From NCBI GenBank assembly GCA_963678705.1, contig OY783207.1, forward strand, positions 9,796,001-9,860,000: 64,000 nt of DNA, in the 5' to 3' direction. The notes below the pieces were generated by a model that was given only the letters and a program-made list of their open reading frames with translations, did no database searches and was not told where the DNA came from. Shown here in pieces: positions 22,809 through 34,800 of the stretch. The first letter of the stretch is position 1. The number at the start of each line of letters is the position of its first letter. This DNA comes from Panorpa germanica. Lineage: Eukaryota; Arthropoda; Insecta; Mecoptera; Panorpidae. The position numbers were made by a program, and so were the translations under genes.

Positions 22809-25800
22809 GTAAATAATTATTAAATTGTCATTATATTATTCGGAATGTAACAGAATAATTTATGTGAAACAAACATTAAATCGTAGATAGAAATACCAAG
22901 GTTTAATGCGGGTCAGACTAATGTCTAGATATAACATTGGATTTATTTGGTTAATGATAATTGTTTAGGATAAAGGGAAACGTACGTAGGTTACTTGCAT
23001 AGGAGAGCCAGTCAAACTTACCCCTTGTCCAGTGTACAAACGACCTTAGTATTTTCCAATGTTAGTAAATGCACTTTTTTTGCTTTTCTCGTTGTTTTAC
23101 ATTTTATTCATGGTTAAAATAAATGTTTTATGTAATTTAATATATTATTTCTTAGATTATATATATATAGTTTTGTTTTTATTAGTTCTTCTTTTTACTA
23201 CAATAAATTTTTGAAGATGGGGTGACCATTCAACGGGTGAACTAGAAAAGCGAAAACGATGTTCTCTTTGCACTTGGAAGGAAATCAAAAAAACAATGTA
23301 TTCTTGTTTATCGTGCGGTGTGCCGGTTTGAGATAATCATTTTGTCCAGTTGCGCACCGTAAATTCTCTTTTTGACACTAATTATTATTTTATAACTTCT
23401 GTATTTTCAACAATAAAAACTTGAATCCGTAAAATATTCCCCACTTTCAGGTGCACAAATAATTCCACTTTTTATAGCCCACGCCAAAGACACTACATTC
23501 TTTCGAAAGTTTATAGTCTAAGATAAGAAGGTCTACAACCGTTTTTCCTAATATTTGTTTATTATAAAGTTACGAATTTTTTAACAATGTTCCGTTTTTT
23601 TCGCGTTTGTCAATTTTTATTAACAACAGTTTTAAACTTTGGACTTTGGCAACTTTTGGACCATGTAGTCGACACTTCAAGAAGTATTCCACCCAGTAAA
23701 CATTTTGGAGCATTTTGGAATCACTTTGACATCATATTGGAGATGCGTATGATTTTTTTGTCATGAAAGAGTTCATTTATAGTTCAGTTTCTCACAATCG
23801 TTCATATGAAATGTCTGTTTTATCGGCTACAGATGACGGAACCACTCCACCTGTCGGAATACAAATGAAGATAAAGTTGATGCGAACTATAATTGAAGTG
23901 AAATAGTGATAGAAACGTCACTAAATAGGGCACTTCACCAAATGTTTACTAGGCAGAATATTTTCAGATTTTTTGAAAGCTTAGAAAACTCGTAAAACTC
24001 AACTGTTCCCTCAAAGACCCAGTGTACACACCATGACTCGAAAAATATAGGGTTCACACGGAGGGTTCCTGATTCTTTTCATACTAATTTCATAATCTTA
24101 TTCTTCATGAACATATGACCTTCATTTGTTCTCCTGGATATCCTCCAGCTCCAGACTGAATGTCAATCCACTTTTGCGTCTCAATATTTTTTCTGTCTGG
24201 TTCAGGTATCGACTGCGAGTAGTTACACGATATACAGATATCGAGAGCATTGCATGCCGGGAACAGAAAATTAATGCAGACACGCGAATATACAATAAAA
24301 TGCAAATTATATAACTTGAATAAAATTGTTCATATTTTAAATGTGTTTTCTTGCATGTGTTTAACAACAATGTCGTGCTGCGTACGTGAAAATAGTTCTA
24401 ATAAATACTCTTATTTATATTCTCGAAAAACAAACACATGTTTACGCATATTAATGGTCATATTATGATCATGCTACAATGTGTATTACTATATTGTATA
24501 TCATTTGTTTTAAGGCCCCGTCGTACATCCCAAATAGTTTCCGCGGAAGGGCAGCGGGGTGGGCAGAGGTATTCCCCTAAGGTCATAAAACAAGTTTTGA
24601 ACGATCTTCATTCAGGCCCAGTAAACAATTTGGTGAAGTGTCCCGTTTCTATAACTATTGCTATTTGTCAGTAAAGTATTTGTAGCCGATAAAATAGACA
24701 TTGCTTATGAACAACTATGAGAAATTGAACTGTTAGGCTGTTAGACTGATTGCAAACTAGTCGAGTCGTGTTTCATGACTCTCACAAATCACACATATGT
24801 GGTTTGTGATGACTCTATAGAATTTTTATCAATAGCATAATAGGGGAGTTTGTTGTGTCGTATTTGTATGTATGTATGTATGTATTGAAATACTTTTGAA
24901 TAGTATTTGTGTTCTCTGCTTCTCTGTTCATGATGTCACCATCAAAAGCATGCAACATAATTGCCCTGTGACCAAGAAACACAGTCACTCAAAATCAATT
25001 TCAAATCAGTAAACATTTTGGAGTCACTTTGACATCATATTGAAGATGCGTCATGATTTTTTTGTCATAAAAGAGTTCATTTATAGTTCAGTTTCTCACA
25101 TTTTTTCATATAAAATGACTACTTTATCGGCTACAGATGGCGAAATTACTGCACCTGTCGGAATACAATGAAGATAAAGTTGATGCGAACTATAATTGAA
25201 GTGAAATAGTGATAGAAACGTCACAAAATAGGGCACTTCACCAAATTGTTTACTGGGTAGTTTCATTCGTGATGTGTGTGTTCCTTCCCTCGCTCGTATA
25301 CACGTGCGTTCTCTCACTAACAACACAGTTGCTGTCTCATTCGATTCGTACAGATTCGCGTCTCGCGTTTGCAATCAGTCGACCCATGTGCGGACGGCCT
25401 TAATTGGCGTATTGACAAGCGAGCAACTTTGACGAGCCATCAAAGGAATGGTCGGCTCGTGCTTCGGCGTGTGCAGACCCGAACCAATCCGACCTAACCC
25501 CACTCAAATATTTTGGTTTTATGCAGCGTACGTTGTTGTGTTTTTTAAATTAAATATTTCTTTTAAATATTAACGAATTTAAATAACAATAAAATGAAGT
25601 AAAAGTAAAGTAAGTTTTTATCTACCTATCTCGAGGTTATGTTCGTTCGCTCCAGACGATACAGTGAACGTTTGATTCAAATGTTTGCCTCCAACACTAA
25701 TTTGTTGATATTATTAACACCGACACTGTTTAACAAAAGCTTCCAAGTAAATAAAGAAACATTCAAGTATAAAACCTTCCTTTGGAGGACGAGTGTGTAG

Positions 25801-28800
25801 TGGGGGTAGAAAAATCAACAGCCCGAACTTCTTCTAACATGAACGTTGAACACACTTAGTTTCAGCATCCAGCTGAACACAGAAAGAGGCGTCTAAAGCA
25901 TATTTTCGACCAATACTTTTTACAGTGTAAATATATATTTATACACCATCGTCGTGTGAACAACAATGTCAGTCTAGACTAGGCCAGACAATGCCTTAGG
26001 ACTTTAGAGACAGCGGCGATTGCCTAGGACTTACGATAGTTAACAAATAACTGGGAATTGGGAACTCCAATAAATAAATTTCGCATGTTTAAATAAAAAT
26101 GTCCATATTTGAGTAATGCGGATCATCGTCGATTGGTGGTCGCGGATGTTTATGCTCTGGCGCCCGTTCAGTTTGTTATGCCCGGTCAGATTGTTATGTA
26201 ATTAGCAAATATTTCGTAGCGTGTGTCATATAATTTATTATGTATACATATAAGTGGTCTTTTATATGTAAATTATGAATATAAATATATATTTTTTATA
26301 TATAGGATATCAGGTATTTTATTTCATAAACGTGTGAATATAAATTATGTAGAATTTCTTATGGATGTCTTGTAGAGGTTGTATTTTTCTTTATTTCTCA
26401 TTCCTTATGGCTTTTAACAGGGGTAGTGAACTTTTTGTTCGAAATTTGAAGACACTATACACCAAATTCTCTTAGGCCCGGTTTTATGGTTCGTCTTACT
26501 ATCGAACTAAATAGCTAACTCCCGAATTAAACGAAAAATGGGTTTTATCATCAAGGATTAACGCTAACTCGGAACTAAAATCGCGGAGTAAGATATCCCG
26601 TCATAAATCAAGGTTTAAATATTTAACCCGGAGTAAGTGTGCAACAGAGATAAAATATCATGCTATCTCAGCCAGTTTAGCTATCATTATTATAATATTT
26701 TAGGTTATAATATTAAATTATTGTTTATTATGAATTTTGTGAGTGACCTTAATCAATTATCAATAACAGATGATGAGGAAGATCAGCTATTATACAAATA
26801 TAGTACTAAGTTGAGAAATCCGTCATTTTTAAAACAATAATTAAACTGAATCTTGGATTTCCCATGGATTTACAACTGTAAACAAATATTCGAATTTCTT
26901 AAAATATGGTTTACGTCTCTACTAACTAACACGGGATTAAATTTGGATGATAAAACCCGATACAAAAATAAGTACCGAACTAAACTAACTCGGGGTTTCG
27001 TAACCCCGAAGTAAATAAAAAACCATAAAACCGGCCCTAACAGTGCGAATTTACGACTTATCCATCATTGCTTTGCAGAACTCTGGCTGGGGATTAAATA
27101 TATAAAATGAAGGCGCACCAAACCAAGCAGCAACACAAGAAGGCCGTATTTTATCTAATTCTATTAGCACGAGAATGTCTAAATAATTGGTGATTTCATT
27201 TCGGGCTTTTTAGAACCTCTTCCTCCCTTCATGTACCCTAACGTAGCTTTTACCATGACCCCCCTACCCTCCACTTGGAGAATACTTACTTTTTTCACTA
27301 GACATTTTGTGCTTTCTGTTAACAAAGTTATGTAAAATGATTGGGCTTAAAATGAAGAAGACAAACGTAAACTTATAAACTAGGGATGGCGATTCTTCTT
27401 AAAAAAGATCGATTTTTTAATCGATTCGAATCGAAGTCTAAAGAATTGATTTAGAAAAAATCGAAGTCTAGATGATCGATTTCTCAAAAATCGATATTTC
27501 GATTCTTTTTGAGTTTTTATATAAACCTAAAAAAAAAGAAGCCGATCTTTTATCGAATTTATTTTTATTAAATTTGTAAAAAAAATACAATCCTTTCCTA
27601 TAATTAAAGAATAAGTGAAGAGTTATTTTTGGTTAATCAATAAAATCAACGTACATGGGTTCAAGTCCAAGCTTATAATAAGTAATATAAATAATTGTAT
27701 AGATGCATTCTTTCAAAAAAAAAAATCGAATCTCGATATGGAGTGTTTGAGATCGATCCATTGTTTAAATCGATAAGGAAATCGGCTTTTCTGACTCAAA
27801 AAATCGTTTCTTCGATTAATCGATCCATCCCTACATGTAAACATTCTGATCATTCTGAGTCATCACTCTTTGCTTAGAATTAAATACCGCAAAAAATACC
27901 TATTAAAAGCCCATAAGTTGGCCACCCCTGGCTTATGACTTATGCTTTATGGTCGTACCTGTTGAACTGTTGATTGACATAAAATATATTTATTACGGTA
28001 CATGTTTATTTATTTCTTTTAATATCTTTTTTTTCCGTCAGGTTACATAACTGCGGATCTTATAAAATATAATCACATAGTTTTTGTCATTATAAAACAT
28101 TTTATGGCGGCAACTTCGTTTTTTACACACTAATTAGGAACGTGCAGTGCGCTTTGTTAATTAAGTCTGATGAAAAACTGCACTTATCTTTTTTTTATAA
28201 TATTATTTTGCAAATTAATATTTTTAAATTAGTTAAAATTTAATTAAGAAATCCACAAAAAATATGTGTAAACAATGATGTTTGAAAAAATTATAATACA
28301 CTTTCCATTTCTTATATGCGCCTACGATATGTTACACGCAACATTAATAACAATTGTGCTTTCCAGGTTGCGTTTACAAAGGCGTATCTTATGCTACTGA
28401 TGAGGAATGGACAGAACCAGATGATCCATGCCGGGTATTTCGGTGCGACTCAGGTGTTGTAACTGAGTCTATTTTGCAATGTTACACACCATGTGACCGA
28501 CCGACACCTGCACGAGCCGGCCAGTGCTGCCCAACATGTCCAGGTTAGTTTAAATTTGAATATTTTCGAATAGGCTTGTGTCCTCATTTTTTGGTGGTCC
28601 ATTTTTCAATTGTTGATTGAAATTAATGTTAATAAATGTATATTAGCGTGTCTATTTTACTAAATATCTAAATGTTGACGGAGATATAGCAATTAAATTA
28701 GCGCTAGAAATGGTCGTCCATATTTGTATGACGTGAAATGCATTTAAACGTCAATTATTTGTTGAGTAGGTCAGTGCTGTAGTAATGTTTTGTAGCTGTT

Positions 28801-31800
28801 GGTAGTCAAAATAATCAAATCAACTCAAAGAATAATAAGTTTTAATTTTATTTAACCCTGTTACGGCAGACATAATATTGGAATTTGATTGTTCCTTGAA
28901 ATAGCTGTAAATAATATTTGATATTTTGATATATAAATACATATAGCAGAGATTTATGAGCTGTAAGGTTGGTAACCTGTAAACTTGTCAGAGTTTTGTC
29001 AAGAATATAGGTCTTTTACCCTCTGTCGTATGAAAGAGATAACGTTGAATCCCCTTAATAATTAAAGAGACAAAATAATTTTTTTAATTGTTAATATCTC
29101 CTGAAATATAAGGAGTTATTAAAAAATAATTGGACATTTGTTGTTCTAGTAACCCACTTTATCTATATATAGGACAATTTTATAGCAATTAAGACATAGG
29201 GCCCAGTGAGTTTAAAATATTAGTTGTCTGGATGTTTTATAAGTTAGGGGGCACCCTGTAACGTTTCTCTTTGCAACTAACATAAATTAAGCAATTGTTA
29301 TTAGTTTAATGTTTGTAATTGATGTACAACTTAGATTTGTTTATGTATAACAAGATCTATGTAGCTTCAGCTTCACGTGGTGCATGGTTTATGTCAAGAA
29401 ATAAATCTTCTTAGAAGCACAAGACAATACAGAAAGGTTTTATTGCTGACCTGCATTTCGAATAGCATTCATCACTGTAGTTAGAGCCCCAGAAATTCAC
29501 ATAATATTTAACATCAAAGCCACTACACAAACCCAAATTCATGATATTTAGATTTTCTTTTTAATGAAATAAATATTTGGGGTTATTATAATATACCTAT
29601 GTATTGTTTATAAGATAAAAAAAAGATCTAACCCAAAATGTCTGTTATAAACAACTCACTGGGTCGGCGGCATGCCAACCGTAACCGTAACCTTAACCGC
29701 AACCTGCTCATCCTCTGCATCGTCTGTTCAAAGCGACTAGATTAAACAATTTGCGCACCGGGTTAGGATATTAGCTGCCTGCAGAAGACCCCCGTCCGTA
29801 GCCTTAGCAAAAATAATATTGTAATTTTATAATATTTGTAGATGTCTTGTTATAACAGGTGCTAGTGCATTAAGCCCCATTCCCACTTGGTTCCCACTGT
29901 TTTGATATTTAATTTATGTTTTTATCTAATATTTAAATCTAGATTTCAGGTTTTCAGAATAAGCATTCCTAGTTACATTCGTGTTTTAATTTGGATTTAT
30001 TTAATTTTTAGTTGGTACGCATGCGTCTTTAGTAATATAAATTTTGACAATTCGACAGTTGGACAAAATTGAAGGTGAAATAATTAAAATTGCTGCTATT
30101 AATAACAATTAGTAATAGAAATTGTTTTTATTTCTTAATTTTTGACATGAAACTTCTTTTAAATATAAATTCTACTGCATTTTGACAGATTGTCACATTT
30201 TGGAGGTTATAATATAATATAGTTTTTCTTAATTTAATATTTTTAATTTAAAACATTGGACCTTGTAAGGTTCTAAAAAAACTAAGAAAACTTAAAAAAT
30301 AAATTAAATTAAAAATGGTACTGTGAATGATTACGCGTATTGCCATATGCTAAACAATTTAAATTAAATACAAAATTAAATTAAAGAAGTGAGTGGGAAT
30401 GACACTTTACTCTTACAATTTATACAATTGTAATGTAGGTGTATTTTATTATTTTACGAAAAGTAATTCAGTTTTTGCTGTGGTTTAAAGAATGTCAATG
30501 TCAAAGAGTAATAATAAGTTTTTAAAGTAAGTATCTCACGCATTTGTGCTGCTGTAATGCTAGATCTAAAGAAAAATATTTAAACCAAAATTTAATGAAT
30601 GCGTTTAAGGCAAATAGTGCGGGCCTGTATACGTTTACCTTAACGTAGCTACTGACTTTAAATCACGTGCATTTCCAATTGATTCATTAATTATTTAAAA
30701 AAAAATCGCATCATAATCTCTAGAACATTATTAAAATACCTAACAAAAATAATTAATAAATAAAATAATGAATTCTTATATCTGTCGAGATATACTTAGA
30801 TTAATGTTGTTTAAACAAACCCACGAATGTTTGGATCCCTACAGTGAATTGTAATTTCACGTTAAAAACGCCGCCAAATATCAGTTTGTTTTAGATTTAT
30901 AATTTAGGGTTTTTGTTTCGTGATTACGGTAACGGTGAACGGTGAACGGGGAGAGAGTCAGGTGGCCGTAGTGCCAGGCGACCAGGTGGTCCGTCGCTGT
31001 CCTTTGACTACGCAGGGCAGAGTGCGTCCTATGTATCTCGTGTAAATGGGTGGCCCTGGAATTCTGTCATGTCCTGCAACCTCGAACTGACCACACAGGA
31101 TGTTGATAATGATGAATAAACATATTCCTGTGCTCCTCTTTGTTTTTATAATGACTTTTAAGTGATTTGTTATATATAATTTATAATCAACATAATTTAT
31201 ATCTTAAAACGTCTTATTCTTTTAGGTTTGTCGCACACTGCAAGCGTATTTAAACCAATTTTGAACGGACGTATACGCGCTACTACGCTTTACATATACG
31301 AACCCTCTAAATGTAATAAACCTCGCACACTACAAGCGACAAAGCCGTCCGAATACGGGCGGTAATTAGCTCTCGTACTGGAGACGCATTTCAGCGAATT
31401 TTAACCAATTTTTCCTACCTTCTAAATGCAATCAGCCGTCTCAGACTGGAAGGGAACAGTTATCGATAAAAATTAAAGTAAAAGTTTGCTCTCATAATAA
31501 ATTATGCTAGTGCAAAACAACTCCAATACACCCTCTACAGTACACAAATTTGACTTGGCGGTCTGTCGTATCGGTACGTGGTATGTATGTATTGTGACAC
31601 AACACATGTAAAGAACACAGAATCGACTTGCTTTAGCCGCTCAACCAAGCCGCCGATTTACGTCTGAATTCGCTGTCGCTTAAATACGCTTGCAGTGTGC
31701 GACAGGGCTTAAAATACGTAATTCCAGAGCCTCCAGATCTTTATCGTTTTAGCAAAGCTGAAATTTTAAGATTAAATAGTGTAAAATGTTATTAAGAACG

Positions 31801-34800
31801 TAATTGCACTTGTTAGCTTGAAATCGAGGTCTGTCAAGTGCAAAATGTACGCAAAAACCTCACTCATCTACGTGGTTTTTATATTTGTTTTACATAATAT
31901 TATTTAAAACTAACATTCACTATTGCCAGACTCCTTTCGTGGGCCTTAACTTCTATATAAGGAGTCTTCATCGGTGTCAAACTTAAATTCATAATCTGTA
32001 GAACAACAGCCGTCTTTTTACCTAATTATTTAAGAATTTTTTATCAAAATGTTAGCTAGCATTGCCGAATAAAATGTGAAAAGAAGGGAAACGGGAGATA
32101 AGGCGTATGCAGTGACATCTATGGCTGACAATAACTGAGGCCATTTTTAAATTTATAGGCCCCTCAATTATAATTTCGATATTCTTATCACTGTCATAAG
32201 CTTACTAAATATTACTTTGAGTTAAAATCCATAAACTAAACAGCAAAAAGAAATCTTTCCTACTTCTATTTTTACCGCGCGTACTTAACTCTGCACGTAA
32301 ATTTAAATTTGTTTATAGAAAACTCAAAAGCAATCAACACTACTTAAGAACCGATGATTGGTGTTTGTATCAATATATTTACAAGCCCAAGATAAATATA
32401 CAGATTGATATTATCTTGAGCATGTCTGTATGTATGTCCATCTCCTACGCAACTTATCATTATTTATATTGTTATTTCTGATGTAAAACAGAAACGTCCA
32501 TATTCAATTGAAAATTTAAGTTGCTTTAATGAATAATTAATTATCATTATATATTGTTGTCATAGTTTTTAGGTTATGTATTTTATACGTTGTTTTAAAA
32601 TAAGTGTAATTGATGTTGCATAAATTTCAGGCGCATGATCAATTAAATAATATAGTTATTTTGTACATTGATTTTAATTCATTTTTACACTTGTTTATTA
32701 TCATTTAAAGCGATTGGCATAATCACATATTAAAGCTCTGTAAATAGTTAAAAGTAGTAGAAGATTATCTTTGAATTGATTAGTAATATACGTAAATATT
32801 AATTGTTTCAGGTTGTTTTATAAACGGTCAAAGGGTAACGGAGGAACGAGAGGTGGCAACCCGAGAGGATCCTTGTCTGAAGTGTAAATGCTCCAACAAA
32901 CGTCTAACATGTTCTAAGAAGGCATGTCCTGTTCTGCAGTGCCCCGCTCACTCAAGGATTCAAGGAGACTGTTGCATGAAATGCAGAGGGAGTATTGATT
33001 TCCGATCCACCTATGACAGTAAGCATTATACGTTTGTTAAAAACAATTACGAACCCGTTTATATGTAGCTAATAACATCATTCTTGTTTGTAGATTCCGA
33101 ATGTGTGTTTCGACCAAATATCCATGTCCACGGGGCCCATTTTAAACCAGAGCCCTGCACGTCATGCACCTGTGATAATGGAACTACTGTTTGTCAGCGA
33201 GATACCTGTCCCGTTCTGGAGTGTGAACCGCAACACCAGAAATTAGCACCTGGAGCATGCTGCAAAACCTGCCCCCCTATTGAAGAAGCTAGAACCACAT
33301 GCATCAGTGGAACCGCCGGTGGCACTAATAAAACATATCAGGCGAGTGAAGCTAATAATAGTTCTAGATCTTATAGATTGAGATTATCTTAGACATAGGT
33401 TTGATTTCGTTTCTTAACAATATTTTGACTTAGGCAGGATGGCGATTCATGGAAGATCGATGCCTGTAAATCCTGTATTTGTCAAGGAGGAGTCTCCAAA
33501 TGTGTCATGGAACAATGTCCCATAATACGGTGCACTAACGACACAATACTTCAGAGAATTCCTGGACAGTGTTGTCCCAAATGTATTGCAAGTAAGTACT
33601 ATTACCAGAGACGTTTTTCAAATACATATACTCAAAATGCAAATACAAATTAGTAAATATCTATTTTCTATTTCAATATCTTTTAAGAGTTTAGAATTTT
33701 ATATTTTATTTGAAAACTTTTACAAACCTATTTGGCAAATACAAAATACTGTTTTCATTTTTGTTATTTCATAGTGTTAAAGCACCATCTATGATCTAAA
33801 AGTATTTGCACAATTGTCTTAATAATTCTAATTTAAAATGATAGTTGTGCAGATTATTTTATTATCCTTCTTGTTACCCCCATCATAAGACATCTGATTT
33901 TCGTTTACCTAAATTTGTTTATCATATTTTCTCGTTCATTATTTGTTTTACTACAAGACAATCACTCCACTACATTCCTTACTGAAATATATATAGCATA
34001 CATAAATATATATTATTTTATCTACTACCCCCACCCCACATGCGACATCCAACATTTATATATTTTCATTCATAAGTTGACATTATTTATTATACGTATT
34101 TTTAAAATACGTATTTTTTATTTTGTATTTGAAATAGGCAAATAACGAGGTATTTGCATTTTGTATTTAAATGCTTTTGAAAAGCATTTGTGCACATCTC
34201 TGATTATTACAATGTAGTATCTTCGAAATGGGATCTAAACATCTTATTTGTTTGTTTTAGACGATGGAGTTTGCACAGTGTTTGGCGACCCGCATTACAA
34301 AACGTTTGATGGCAAGTTCTTCAGTTTTCAAGGATCCTGCAAGTATCAGTTAACTCAAGATTGTCACAACCACACATTCTCAATTCGTGTGACAAATGAT
34401 GCGCGCGCAACCAAGTCATCATCATGGACCAAGACGGTCTCAGTGAAAGTCGGGCAACTTAAAGTAAATCTGGGACAAAAGCAAAGAGTGAAAGTTAACG
34501 GCAAACGCATTGAACCACCACACCAGATCCCAGGTGTTGTCTCCATAGAGAAGGCTGATGGAATCGTCAAAGTTGTGACGAAGATCGGTGTCAAGGTGTT
34601 GTGGGATGGAATGAGTTTCCTGGAGGTTTCCGTTCCAACGTCGTACAAAGGGAAGTTATGTGGGCTGTGTGGAAATTTTAATTCCGTTGTTGGAGATGAC
34701 TTAACAACTAGAAGAGGTACGTATCGAACAAATAATACTTGCTAACAGTAAGTCATAGTAACTGACTAATGTACTTTTGTATTTCCAGGAAAAATATTAA

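Larger units (their letters stand above)
22809..28366 (+). other. cv-2: cv-2 intron of 5.6 kb packed with transposons
   Basis: Between the VWC1 and VWC2 exons lie an interrupted family D repeat, three family E MITE copies (one inverted), a family C repeat, a Harbinger-like TIR element and a hAT-type MITE, each listed separately. No other coding exon was recognised inside. Confidence 0.75.

Noticed and set aside
27640-27670. Perfect tRNA B-box-like GGGTTCAAGTCC
   Set aside because: It lies inside a hAT-type MITE with no A box or tRNA fold, and is not kept in the related copy at 55011-55424.
34364-34648. 94-codon minus-strand frame
   Set aside because: Antisense shadow of the cv-2 VWD exon, whose plus-strand reading is unmistakable.
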